A stretch of DNA of 64,000 nt from an uncultured Alphaproteobacteria bacterium (GCA_905233185.1 CAJODB010000002.1:58073-122072), one strand, 5' to 3'. Counted from the first letter of the stretch, positions 22,256-32,295 are shown. Made by a program: numbers and translations. Notes: a model not told the origin generated them from the letters alone.

Positions 22256-23268
22256 TGAATATATTAATAGTAGGTGCAGGTGGTTTTATCGGAAGTCATT
22301 TATCCGAGGAAATTTTGAAATCTCCCAGAGATTGGAAGATAAAAGCACTTGATATTTCATCAGATAAGGTCTCGCACCTTTTGAATGATAGCAATTTCGA
22401 ATTTCATAAGTGCGATATATTAAAAGAATTCGAGCTACAAGAGGAAATGGTTAAGCAAAGCGATGTAATTTTGCCTCTTGCTGCTATTGCCAGCCCTTTA
22501 GTTTATGTACAAAATCCTTTGCGAGTTTTTGAACTGGATTTTGAAGCAAATTTGCGTATTGTGCGATGGAGTGTCCAGTATAAAAAACGGGTAATTTTCC
22601 CATCTACATCTGAAGTTTATGGAATGTGCTCCGATCAGGAATATGATGAAGAAAATTCAAACTGTGTCACAGGACCTATCGGCAAGCAAAGGTGGATATA
22701 TTCATGCAGTAAACAGATGTTGGATAGAGTTATATACGCTTATGGGCAGAGAGATGGACTGCAGTTTACTCTGTTCAGACCGTTTAACTGGATAGGATCG
22801 CGCCTCGATGATATCTATAATGAAAATAATGGTAGTTCGAGAGTCGTGACACAATTTTTGAGCAATATTTTGCATAGCAAACCGATCAACTTGGTTGATG
22901 GTGGAAACCAAATTCGCTGTTTCACGGATATTTCGGATGCTATAAACGCTCTTGTGAAAATAATAGAAAATAAGGACGGTTGCGCGAATCAGCAAATATT
23001 TAACATTGGTAACCCTTATAATGAACTGAGTATAAAAGATCTGGCTTATATGATCGTTGATCTGGCGAAAGGGTATGATAAAGTATGCTCGCTAGCTGAG
23101 AAGATAGAGATAAGAGAACTGCCGGCTGCTGAATATTACGGAAAATCATATCAAGACGTACAACGCCGTGTTCCATCTATTAAGAAGGCTGAACGGTTAC
23201 TTGGGTGGAAGCCTGTTGTCAATACAAAGGATTCCATCAAGAAAATTATGGATTATTATTTCGGATAA
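22255..23268 (+). CDS. NAD-dependent epimerase/decarboxylase similar to the ArnA C-terminal dehydrogenase domain
   Basis: NILIVGAGGFIGSHL…PLAAIASPLVYVQNPLRVFELDFEANLRIVR…FPSTSEVYG…YSCSKQMLDRVIYAYG…FRPFNWIG. Confidence 0.88.
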   Translation: MNILIVGAGGFIGSHLSEEILKSPRDWKIKALDISSDKVSHLLNDSNFEFHKCDILKEFELQEEMVKQSDVILPLAAIASPLVYVQNPLRVFELDFEANLRIVRWSVQYKKRVIFPSTSEVYGMCSDQEYDEENSNCVTGPIGKQRWIYSCSKQMLDRVIYAYGQRDGLQFTLFRPFNWIGSRLDDIYNENNGSSRVVTQFLSNILHSKPINLVDGGNQIRCFTDISDAINALVKIIENKDGCANQQIFNIGNPYNELSIKDLAYMIVDLAKGYDKVCSLAEKIEIRELPAAEYYGKSYQDVQRRVPSIKKAERLLGWKPVVNTKDSIKKIMDYYFG

Positions 23269-23289
23269 ATAACAACCCTTACTTTTTTC

Positions 23290-24681
23290 TTAGTCGTTTT
23301 TTATGCGATTATGTTTTGGAGCTTTTATATATTGTACATCAAGTGCCTTGAGTTTGCGATGCAGCGCAGATCGTTCCATGCCGATGAAATTTGCGGTTTG
23401 TGAAATATTTCCTGAGAACCGATTAACCTGTGCGCGCAAATAATCCGTTTCAAAGCATTCTTTCGCTTCTTTCAACGGCATTGTGATAAACTTTGCAATA
23501 TTAAGTGATTCAAATTTATCTTTGGTATTGGCTGTCAATTCAGGAGGCAAACATGTCTCATCTATTTCAGATTTATCGCTGTCGCTAACATTTATCAGCG
23601 AACTTTCCACAACATTCTTTATTTGCTGAATATTTCCAGGCCAATCGTATGATTGCAGAATCATCAGAGCATTGTCCGAAAAAGCTTTTGGTTTTAATCC
23701 GAATAACTCTTCAGCTCTCGACATGTACCAGTTAAGCATCGGAATAATATCTTCGCGTCGTTCTGCCATACTCGGCACGTTTATTTCGGAGATTTTTAAA
23801 CGATAGAATAATTCCTGGTTAAAATCTGCCATTTTTGAAGAATCACTCGTTGTGGTACTGCATATTATCCTTACATCAGAAAAAACATTCCTTGATAAAA
23901 GCTGATATTTTCCCCTTTGTACGAACATAAGCAATTTTCTTTGAGAATCAGGACTCAGACGATCGACGTTTTCCAAAAAAATTGTTCCGCCGTTTGCTTT
24001 TTCGATATATCCGTATGATTTTTCCGTACCGAATAAATCGCTGCCAAAAGTTTCCGAATCAGCATCTGAAATGCAGCTTATGCTAACGAAATTGCGATCT
24101 TTCCTAGGGGATTTTTGGTGAATTCTGTAGGCAATTGCATCAACGCCAACACCAATCGGGCCTTTTATGAAGACTCTGCTATTTGAATTTGCGATTTTAT
24201 CGATTGTTGCTTTTATGGTATTCGCAAATGTAGAGATTCCTACTGAAAATATATCAGATGAAAGTCTATCATTACGCAAAGAATCGTTTTCAATTTTTAA
24301 TTTGAAGAATTCCAAAGCGCGTGTGCATGTTAAAAGCAATCGATCTATAACAAAAGGTTTCTCGATAAAATCAAATGCGCCTTTTCTCATAGCGTTCATA
24401 GCTATATCAATAGTTCCATGCCCTGAAATGATAATTATAGGCAGTTCAGAGTTGATGTTCTTAAGCTTATCAAGGATTTTAAATCCGCCGGATTCATCAT
24501 CTCCTATCCAAAGATCGAGGAAAACAAGATCAGGCATGTCTGTTTTTACGGCGGTAATCGCTTCTTGTTCATTAGCTGCGGTGTTGGTGTTGTATCCTTC
24601 ATCCGACAGAACTCCAGAGATTAGCGATCTTACTTCTGCATCATCATCTATAACAAGAATTTTTGCGTCTTTTTCTGCCAT
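23290..24681 (-). CDS. ntrX: NtrX-like response regulator with degenerate AAA+ domain
   Basis: REC + NtrC-type central domain + Fis-type HTH; adjacent to ntrY. Confidence 0.9.
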   Translation of the reverse strand: MAEKDAKILVIDDDAEVRSLISGVLSDEGYNTNTAANEQEAITAVKTDMPDLVFLDLWIGDDESGGFKILDKLKNINSELPIIIISGHGTIDIAMNAMRKGAFDFIEKPFVIDRLLLTCTRALEFFKLKIENDSLRNDRLSSDIFSVGISTFANTIKATIDKIANSNSRVFIKGPIGVGVDAIAYRIHQKSPRKDRNFVSISCISDADSETFGSDLFGTEKSYGYIEKANGGTIFLENVDRLSPDSQRKLLMFVQRGKYQLLSRNVFSDVRIICSTTTSDSSKMADFNQELFYRLKISEINVPSMAERREDIIPMLNWYMSRAEELFGLKPKAFSDNALMILQSYDWPGNIQQIKNVVESSLINVSDSDKSEIDETCLPPELTANTKDKFESLNIAKFITMPLKEAKECFETDYLRAQVNRFSGNISQTANFIGMERSALHRKLKALDVQYIKAPKHNRIKND

Positions 24682-24716
24682 TGTTTCCCTTCTTATTTCC
24701 CTTTTTACATAGCTTC

Positions 24717-26915
24717 TTACATAACTTTCGGAATGGATATTGTTATTTTAGCGCCGCCAAGATCGCTATCGCCAAAAAGCAACTCTCCTCCATGATCTTG
24801 TACTATTTTTTTCACGATTGCCAGCCCTAATCCCGTACCTTTCGGCATAAGGGTAAAGTAAGGAGTAGCCAGCGACTCGATTTTTTCTTTAGGAAGCCCC
24901 GGGCCGTTATCTTCAACTATAACCATGAATTTATTGCTTTCATTTTTTATGCTTATTTGAACTCTCTTATCATCTTTCGTGACAGTTCCAAGCGCATTAA
25001 CGGCGTTTTTTATCAAATTAACAATAGATTGATGAATTAGTCGTTCATCAACATTAACTGAAAGATCAGTATTGGCTTCAATGAGAGAGATTTTTACGTC
25101 TTCCGATGCATTTTGGATAAAGAAAACGGCTTGTTTGCAAATTTCGTATAGATTGCACGGTTTCAAAATCGGATCAGGAAGTTTTGCAAAATGCGTAAAA
25201 TTATCAATCAGGCGTTTTATATCACCGACTTGACGTATAATTACATCTATCAATTCTGTAAATGTTCCACTATCGCTGTTTATTTGCGATATATACTTTC
25301 TGCGAATGCGTTCAGCTGACAATTGAATAGGCGTAAGCGGATTTTTTATCTCATGAGCAACTCGTCTTGCTATTTCGGACCATGCGGCTTTTTTCTGAGC
25401 CATAATCATGTTTGTAAGATCATCAAAAGTTATTACGAATCTGTTGTAATAGTCGCTTGATGTTTCTATATGAGCAACCTTAACCGAAAGAAGCAGCTCG
25501 TTATTGTCTTTTTTATACTTCATTTCTTTTTGGGTGATTCCATTTGAGCTTGGCGCATACAACAAAGTCTCTATTTCGGGAATGATATTGTATATATGCT
25601 CACCAAAGGATATTTGCCGCCCCAGGAGCTTTTCCGCAGCGTTGTTCCATACGTAAACTGCGTTATTGTCGATTCCGATTACTCCTGATGAAACACCCGC
25701 AAGGACACTGCTCGAAAATTTTATGCGTTCGTCCAATTGCTTGTTTATTTCAACCAAGTCTTCTCTTTGCTTTTGTACCTGAGATATCATTTGGTTGAAT
25801 GTTCGCATAAGCGTTGTGATTTCTTCATATTGACTTTCTTCGGGAACACGAGCTTTTAAATCTCCATCGATAATAGTTTCCGAGGCATCTATAAGATTAC
25901 TGATAGGTTTTACGATGCGCCAGGAATAAAGGATAGCGACAACAATTGAACCGACCAAAAGCATTATTCCTACAATAAAGAACATGAAAATAAAGGCAAT
26001 TTCCAGAGAACTTCGTTCTTCTAGCAGTTGGAAATACTCATCGTAAGCCTGCCTTGCGTTTTTGGCCTGAAGAAGTATCTCAGAGTCTATCCTTTTTTCT
26101 ATTATCAAGTACAAATATTCGTTGTTATCTGTTCTGAAACAAGATATTGCTCGTATATTTTGTTCGTCATCAAAGTTGGAACGCAAAATAACAGAACTTC
26201 TCTCTTTTATTGATGAAATATCTTCATTCTGCAGATTCAGAAAATGTAAAGCAACACTATATTTTGAATGCGCGATAACATTAAACGAAGAATCCAACAG
26301 AATCGCGGAATTTAGATTTTTTAGAGCGCAAAGATCATCTAGCACGAAATTCACATTTTCCGAAAATTTTTCCAAATCTTGTTCACGTAAATTGGTTAAT
26401 TTATCGATCTGATATGTAAGAGTCTTTGATACGGCAGTGCAATCGTTTAGTAGTTGTCGCTTGTGTTCGTCGATATATGACTCAGCCACCTGTAATGATT
26501 CTTGCAGAACGGTTCTATTGCGATCGTTAAACCAAGAATCAATGCCGTTATGGAAGAAAAACGCAGAGAAAAACGTCATTAATATTGATGGAATGATCGA
26601 ACTGAAAGAAAAAAGCAGTATCAGTCGAACAGTGAGTCTCGAACCTTTTTTGTGGCGATTACTCCACAAGTCCAGTATCTTTTGGCTTCCAAGCATGAGC
26701 AAAATAAAAATAAACGCAATATCGCAATATAGAATCGATACAATACTGCGGGAACTCTTGCTATATAAATCTACGTCAGTGAACAGGCGGTATGTAAAAA
26801 AGCATGAAATAGTTGATAAGATAAAAAAGAAATAAGTCAAAAAATTCCGTACACTGGATTTTTTGAGAAAACTCCAAATGGTTCTGAATATTTTACCTAT
26901 CGAAATCCCTAACAT
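24717..26915 (-). CDS. ntrY: Sensor histidine kinase NtrY
   Basis: Multi-TM, HAMP, PAS, ARRVAHEIKNPLTPIQLSAERIRRKY, DNGPGLP, GTGLGLAIVKKIVQDHGG. Confidence 0.93.
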   Translation of the reverse strand: MLGISIGKIFRTIWSFLKKSSVRNFLTYFFFILSTISCFFTYRLFTDVDLYSKSSRSIVSILYCDIAFIFILLMLGSQKILDLWSNRHKKGSRLTVRLILLFSFSSIIPSILMTFFSAFFFHNGIDSWFNDRNRTVLQESLQVAESYIDEHKRQLLNDCTAVSKTLTYQIDKLTNLREQDLEKFSENVNFVLDDLCALKNLNSAILLDSSFNVIAHSKYSVALHFLNLQNEDISSIKERSSVILRSNFDDEQNIRAISCFRTDNNEYLYLIIEKRIDSEILLQAKNARQAYDEYFQLLEERSSLEIAFIFMFFIVGIMLLVGSIVVAILYSWRIVKPISNLIDASETIIDGDLKARVPEESQYEEITTLMRTFNQMISQVQKQREDLVEINKQLDERIKFSSSVLAGVSSGVIGIDNNAVYVWNNAAEKLLGRQISFGEHIYNIIPEIETLLYAPSSNGITQKEMKYKKDNNELLLSVKVAHIETSSDYYNRFVITFDDLTNMIMAQKKAAWSEIARRVAHEIKNPLTPIQLSAERIRRKYISQINSDSGTFTELIDVIIRQVGDIKRLIDNFTHFAKLPDPILKPCNLYEICKQAVFFIQNASEDVKISLIEANTDLSVNVDERLIHQSIVNLIKNAVNALGTVTKDDKRVQISIKNESNKFMVIVEDNGPGLPKEKIESLATPYFTLMPKGTGLGLAIVKKIVQDHGGELLFGDSDLGGAKITISIPKVM

Positions 26916-27162
26916 TTAGCTCTAATAGTTTCTTACGAAGTGTATTGCGATTAATTCCCAATATCTTGGATGCTTGACTCTGATTTCCATCTACATGCTT
27001 CAGAGTTACATCGAACATAACTCGCTCTATCTCCTTTATTATACGGTCATATAACCCTGGTGGAACGCTTCCGTCTTTATGAGAGGCAAAATATCTCTCC
27101 AATTTTTTGCGCAGTCCTCCAGATATTCCTTCTTCTAAATTTATATCCTCTTTAATCGGCAT
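26893..27162 (-). CDS. Fis-family protein corresponding to the C-terminal DNA-binding end of alphaproteobacterial NtrC
   Basis: LRRYFASHKDG-like segment, PPGLYDRIIKEIERVMFDVTLKHVDGNQSQASKILGINRNTLRKKLLEL; lies between dusB and ntrY. Confidence 0.85.
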   Translation of the reverse strand: MPIKEDINLEEGISGGLRKKLERYFASHKDGSVPPGLYDRIIKEIERVMFDVTLKHVDGNQSQASKILGINRNTLRKKLLELNVRDFDR

Positions 27163-27200
27163 TTTTGTATTCTACTCTATTATTCTATTATCTTAAAAAC

Positions 27201-28187
27201 CTATTTTAAAAACAGATTTTCATAAAATTTGCGCACACATTCTTTTGCAAGAGCAACATTTTCAACTCTGTTAATGGTTTCTCTAAAACCAGAAGCTCCG
27301 CTTAATCCAGAACTATACCAACAAAAATGCTTTCTGAATACTCTTAAACCGTGATATTCGCCATAAAAATCTAAAGTCGCTTGAAAATGGCGCATAATAA
27401 TTTCATATTGCTGTTGCAGAGAGGGGATTTGCGTACGTACAGAGCCTTCTTGCAGCTGCTCCATGATCTGCTTGAGTAACCAAGGATGACCAAGCGCTCC
27501 TCTACCTATCATAACACCGTTGGCCCGTGATAGTTCGAGGGCTTTTTTCGCATCTGCGATAGATTTAATATCTCCATTACAAAGATACGGAATTTTCACA
27601 GTTTCTCGCATTTTTGCAATAGCAGACCAATCCGCAATACCACTATACATCTGATTACGTGTACGACAGTGGATCGTCAGCATTTGGATGCCAATATCCT
27701 CAAATTTTTTCGCAAGACTGAAGCAATTTATGTGTTCACTATCCCAACCAAGGCGCATCTTTAATGTAACAGGAATTTTTACGGCATTGACTACGGTTTT
27801 CGCGATTTCAACCGCCAAATTTTCATCACGCATTAATGCAGATCCCGACTCGTTTGAGACAATTTTCCTGGCAGGACAGCCCATATTTATGTCTATTACG
27901 TCGGCGCCAAGTTGCTCATTTATCTTAGCTGATTCTGCCATATTTATAGGATTTGCGCCCATTATCTGCACTATTTTAAGGACGTTTTCCATATTGCTGT
28001 GCAGTCGTCGGTAAGTTTTTTTGCTGTTTCGTACCAGAGCTTCACTGGATACCATCTCAGAAACAACCGCTGTAGCGCCAAATGACATCACAACTTCACG
28101 AAATGGAGCATCGGTTACGCCTGCCATAGGTGCCAAGAACACAGGAGTTTTTTCAAAAATTTGCAGGAAAGAAAAAGCAGAAGACAC
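27201..28187 (-). CDS. dusB: tRNA-dihydrouridine synthase DusB
   Basis: VFLAPMAGVTDAPFREV…DVIDINMGCPARKIV…GSALMRD…ANGVMIGRGALGHPWLL; GTG start. Confidence 0.96.
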   Translation of the reverse strand: MSSAFSFLQIFEKTPVFLAPMAGVTDAPFREVVMSFGATAVVSEMVSSEALVRNSKKTYRRLHSNMENVLKIVQIMGANPINMAESAKINEQLGADVIDINMGCPARKIVSNESGSALMRDENLAVEIAKTVVNAVKIPVTLKMRLGWDSEHINCFSLAKKFEDIGIQMLTIHCRTRNQMYSGIADWSAIAKMRETVKIPYLCNGDIKSIADAKKALELSRANGVMIGRGALGHPWLLKQIMEQLQEGSVRTQIPSLQQQYEIIMRHFQATLDFYGEYHGLRVFRKHFCWYSSGLSGASGFRETINRVENVALAKECVRKFYENLFLK

Positions 28188-28625
28188 TTAAAAACCGACT
28201 CTTACATCGTACTGAGGGTGTTCAAAAATATTAACGGATGGAGATGAGGCAAATAACCATCGAGCAAAAAGGGATTTTCTCTCACCAATTTCAATGAAAG
28301 CATAAATTTCTTTGCTATCTTCCGGCGCATTTTTAAAACAACGTTTCAATGTTACTTGGATTCCGCCAACTTCCAAAGGTTCTCCGACTTTTATGCGCTT
28401 TTTCAGAACTTTGCCGCTTATTTTATCAAGGACTTGAACAATAACAGCATTTATTTCTATAGGATTTGATTCCCATATCGAAGATGATTCTTCATCAACA
28501 ACGTTTTCTTCGGTTACTGTGACGTTTTTTTCTGTCGATTTATCAGGCTCAGCAGTTGCAAAACCAAAAATAAACAATGCCGAAACACCAGAAACACATG
28601 AAATGAACAGTTTTCGACTATTCAT
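28188..28625 (-). CDS. DUF2155-type periplasmic protein
   Basis: AVIVQVLDKISGKVLKKRIKVGEPLEVGGIQVTLKRC…LFARWLFASSPSVNIFEHPQYDV; N-terminal signal. Confidence 0.75.
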   Translation of the reverse strand: MNSRKLFISCVSGVSALFIFGFATAEPDKSTEKNVTVTEENVVDEESSSIWESNPIEINAVIVQVLDKISGKVLKKRIKVGEPLEVGGIQVTLKRCFKNAPEDSKEIYAFIEIGERKSLFARWLFASSPSVNIFEHPQYDVRVGF

Positions 28626-28653
28626 GTTATCTCTAACCCTAATGTTATCTTTT

Positions 28654-28932
28654 TTATTCTTTCGAATCATCTTCATCCAAAGATACAACACTATCTTCAG
28701 ATTCTTCGTCTAAACTCACGATATCATCGTCTTCAGTAATAATATCGTCATCGATTATTATATCATCGTCTTCTTCTTTTTCAGAAATAGGTTTCGATTT
28801 CCTCTTGGATAGATATTCTGCATCATAAACATCTCCGCATGAAGGACAAATTATAGGCGACTTATTAAAATCATAAAAACGAGTACCACAACCAAGGCAT
28901 ACTCTTTTTATTCCCCAATTCTTCTTATCCAT
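28654..28932 (-). CDS. FYDLN-type acidic zinc-ribbon protein
   Basis: WGIKRVCLGCGTRFYDFNKSPIICPSCGDVY + Asp/Glu-rich tail. Confidence 0.85.
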   Translation of the reverse strand: MDKKNWGIKRVCLGCGTRFYDFNKSPIICPSCGDVYDAEYLSKRKSKPISEKEEDDDIIIDDDIITEDDDIVSLDEESEDSVVSLDEDDSKE

Positions 28933-28999
28933 AGCTAGATTTCCTCTTATTTTTTTTCTTTTTCTGCTCTTTTTCAGCTATCAGGTTATTATATCTATA

Positions 29000-29860
29000 C
29001 TAGGGTTTTTCCAAAGTCAAACTAATATTATCGTATCCTTGCGGCTTTTCTTCCCAAAGACTCAGGACAAAACCGCCAAGTCCTGATCCAACAGGTTTTG
29101 CTGCGACTGCGCCATTGTTTATGAGCGATGCGACATGCGCAGTCAGAATGTCATTGTACAATCCCCATCCTCTGAAAGCGTCATCAGCGAGCTTGATTCC
29201 ATCTCTTAGATTCGAGAAATTTCCCTCTCTCAGACTCAATTCACATAAATCTGAGGCTTGATTCATTTTTGCGTTTAATTCATCTGCCAATCCGCGATCT
29301 GTTGCAATAATGTTTTTTACAATTGCTGCACATTTCGATGTCGCTGACTTTTCTCCTGAGTAAGTAAGTATCATATGCGGCCAAAATGTTGGTTCAAGTA
29401 CATGACTGACTCTATTATTTTTGAAGACTACGGCTTTGTCAGTCATCGCAACAGCAATATCAAGCCCACTGCTCCTGCAGTGAAACTTATCTTCCAGATG
29501 TGTTGCAAGTGAAAAAACATCTTCCCATAATCCCAGATGTTTGAAAATTTTTGCAATATTTGTACAGATTGCTGCGGAACTTCCAAGTCCTGATTTCATT
29601 TTTATATTAGATTGTACGAGAAATTTCCCTGTTATCTTCCTAAAATCGAATTTCGCAAATTCTGCAGCAGAACGCAGTAGCGATAGGAAAATTTCATTGA
29701 ACTTATCTTCACGATTGGTATCATGTATTTCAAGTTCATCGGAAGGCGTAAATTCTATCGATGACTCATACTTACGCAACGGAAATGCTAAGGCTTTTCC
29801 TCCTCTGACGACAGTATGTTCACCGGACATAATCCATTTTGCATGACTAAGAAACTTCAT
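29000..29860 (-). CDS. GHMP kinase, mevalonate kinase-like
   Basis: AKWIMSGEHTVVRGGKALAFPL…MKSGLGSSAAICTNIAK…KPVGSGLGGFVLSL. Confidence 0.8.
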   Translation of the reverse strand: MKFLSHAKWIMSGEHTVVRGGKALAFPLRKYESSIEFTPSDELEIHDTNREDKFNEIFLSLLRSAAEFAKFDFRKITGKFLVQSNIKMKSGLGSSAAICTNIAKIFKHLGLWEDVFSLATHLEDKFHCRSSGLDIAVAMTDKAVVFKNNRVSHVLEPTFWPHMILTYSGEKSATSKCAAIVKNIIATDRGLADELNAKMNQASDLCELSLREGNFSNLRDGIKLADDAFRGWGLYNDILTAHVASLINNGAVAAKPVGSGLGGFVLSLWEEKPQGYDNISLTLEKP

Positions 29861-29927
29861 TTTGATCTTCTTATTTTTCTTTCTCTATTTTTTTGTTATT
29901 TTTTGTGTTTAATTTTGTTTTTTTTAC

Positions 29928-30638
29928 CTAAATCACAGTTTTATTCCACATCGGAGACTCCATACTCTTCAGAAACTCATTATGAGCTGCGATTTCTTCT
30001 TCAGATGGTTTAAATGTACGTTTTTTTCGTGATTGCTTTGTATTTTGCATAATGGTTATTCCTTCGTTTGTATTTTCGTTTGAACCAAAAGCTAATCCGC
30101 TCTGTTTTCCACCAAGTAGCTCCATATAAACTTCGGCAAGCAACAGACTATCGATTAAAGCTCCATGATGTTCTTCACGTGAAGAGGCGTCTATATTAAA
30201 TCTTCTGCAAAGCGCATCCAAATTAGCAGAAGCTCCAGGAAATTTTCGGTGAGCAAGATCCAATGTATCTATGGCATCTTCTAGTTTGAGTAGAGGCTTA
30301 TGCAGACGTTTCAGTTCGCTGTTTAAAAAGCTTATATCGAATGCTGCATTGTGAATAACAAGCACTCCGTCAGCGATAAAATTGAGAAAATCATCAGCAA
30401 TTTTGCCAAAAACAGGCTTATCTTTGAGAAAATCATCTGTTATTCCACTGATCTTGATGGCATCTGGGCTCATTTTCTGCGTTTCAGGATTAATATAGAC
30501 ATGATACGTATTGCCTGTTGGGATATGATTAATTAATTCTACGCAACCAATTTCGACAATTCTGTCACCGCCTTCGTGCTCTAATCCTGTAGTTTCAGTA
30601 TCTAGTACGATTTCTCTAAAATTTTTTAAAATAGTCAT
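29928..30638 (-). CDS. dnaQ: DNA polymerase III epsilon subunit
   Basis: REIVLDTETTGLEHEGGDRIVEIGCVELIN…HNAAFDISFLN…GALIDSLLLAEVYMEL. Confidence 0.96.
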   Translation of the reverse strand: MTILKNFREIVLDTETTGLEHEGGDRIVEIGCVELINHIPTGNTYHVYINPETQKMSPDAIKISGITDDFLKDKPVFGKIADDFLNFIADGVLVIHNAAFDISFLNSELKRLHKPLLKLEDAIDTLDLAHRKFPGASANLDALCRRFNIDASSREEHHGALIDSLLLAEVYMELLGGKQSGLAFGSNENTNEGITIMQNTKQSRKKRTFKPSEEEIAAHNEFLKSMESPMWNKTVI

Positions 30639-30695
30639 AATTTGTAAACTTTTTTATGTAATGATGAATTATAACATTTTTTAAGGAGCTGTTAA

Positions 30696-31871
30696 GTGGG
30701 CAACTTAACAAAGATTTTAGTTTTAGATGATGAAGAGGATACCGAAGACCTCTTTTTGCAAAAATTCCGCCATCAAATCGAAGATGGTATATACGAATTT
30801 TCATTTGCAACATCACTTGAAAAGACTGAAGAGTTGCTGAAAATCGGTAGACCAGACATATTTTTAACCGATATCAACGTTAATGGAATAGACGGTATCG
30901 ATCTTATCAGCAAATTAAGAAAAGAATACCCGCTTATGCGATCTGTGGTTATTTCTGCGTATGGCGATATCAACACTCTGAGAGCTGTTATGCGAGGAGG
31001 TGCTCATGATTTCGTTATTAAGCCGATCGATTTTAATGATTTGACTGAAACGTTACGAAAAACAGCAAAAGCTGTAGATAAATTAAAGGCTGCTGAAGCT
31101 ACAAATATGAAGTTGGTCGCTATTTCAAACGAGCTGGACGTTTCCGCACAGCTACAAAAAAGCTTACTGCCTGGTAATGTCGTTAAAAAAGGCAATATCG
31201 ATCTTTATGCGGAGAATATATCGGCAGCAGAATGCAGCGGTGACTTTTATGATTTCTTCTGGCTTAGCGATACTAAGCTGGGGATTGTTATAGCTGACGT
31301 TTCTGGAAAAAACGTTTCAGCTGCAATGTTCTCCATTATTGCAAAGACACTTATTAAAGCTTATTCGCGTGTGTATGAGTCTCCTGCGGAATGTTTTAAG
31401 AATGTCAACGCATCTATATGCCATGAAAATGTCGCAACCATGTTTGTTACAGCAATGTATGGCGTAGTCGATATGGAAAAGAACGAACTGACCTACACTA
31501 ACGCGGGCCATCTTCCAGTTGGTTTAGTTCAGCCGGGTAAAGAGCCAGTATTTTTGGAGTGCGATTCAGGAATGGCTCTTGGTATTTTTGAAGAAGTCGA
31601 GTTTTCAGACAATGTTCACAAGTTCACTCCTGGTGATACTGTTGTTTTTTACACCGATGGAGTTACCGAAGCAGCAAGTAAAACGGGCGAAGAGTACGAT
31701 TACGAACGTTTTACAGCTGCGTTGCGAGCTAACACAAAGGCTCCTCCTAAGATATTGAATCAGGAAATAGTGAAGGATATTCGGAAATTTACTGCCGGAG
31801 CTCCTCAGTCCGACGATATCACCATTTTGTGCTTGAAATATAGATTAAGGATTATGCCAAATGCTAATTAA
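30696..31871 (+). CDS. Response-regulator PP2C phosphatase (RsbU/SpoIIE-type)
   Basis: REC domain (DDEED, LTDIN, KP) + DLYAENISAAECSGDFYDFFWL…VIADVSGKNVSAAMFS…FYTDGVTEA; GTG start after AAGGAG. Confidence 0.9.
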   Translation: MGNLTKILVLDDEEDTEDLFLQKFRHQIEDGIYEFSFATSLEKTEELLKIGRPDIFLTDINVNGIDGIDLISKLRKEYPLMRSVVISAYGDINTLRAVMRGGAHDFVIKPIDFNDLTETLRKTAKAVDKLKAAEATNMKLVAISNELDVSAQLQKSLLPGNVVKKGNIDLYAENISAAECSGDFYDFFWLSDTKLGIVIADVSGKNVSAAMFSIIAKTLIKAYSRVYESPAECFKNVNASICHENVATMFVTAMYGVVDMEKNELTYTNAGHLPVGLVQPGKEPVFLECDSGMALGIFEEVEFSDNVHKFTPGDTVVFYTDGVTEAASKTGEEYDYERFTAALRANTKAPPKILNQEIVKDIRKFTAGAPQSDDITILCLKYRLRIMPNAN

Positions 31872-32295
31872 AATAAAGAATAACGTCGATGAAATAGCCA
31901 GGTTATGCGATGAAGTCAAGAAATTCTGTGATGATAACGGAGTTTCTGAAGAAAAATATCATGATATTGTGCTTATATTAGATGAACTTGCAACAAATGT
32001 CATCAATTATGCATATCCTGATGGAGGTACACATACATTTACCCTAGATCTTCATAAAGATGGCGATGATCGGATCGTTATGAAGTTATCAGATGATGGA
32101 ATTCCTTTTGATCCGCTTGCAAGAGACAATCCTGACACGGAATCTTCTCTTGAAGAGCGCGAAATAGGTGGTTTGGGAATATTTATTGTAAAGCAGTTGT
32201 CTGAAGTAGTTGAGTATTCACGTGTTGATGACAAAAATCATCTGAGTGTGACCGTGTCGGTCATGAATAAAAACAATAACAACAGCAAAGAATAG
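31861..32295 (+). CDS. Anti-sigma-factor-like serine kinase (RsbW/HATPase_c)
   Basis: ILDELATNVINYAYPDGG…DDGIPFDP…IGGLGIFIVKQL. Confidence 0.88.
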   Translation: MLIKIKNNVDEIARLCDEVKKFCDDNGVSEEKYHDIVLILDELATNVINYAYPDGGTHTFTLDLHKDGDDRIVMKLSDDGIPFDPLARDNPDTESSLEEREIGGLGIFIVKQLSEVVEYSRVDDKNHLSVTVSVMNKNNNNSKE

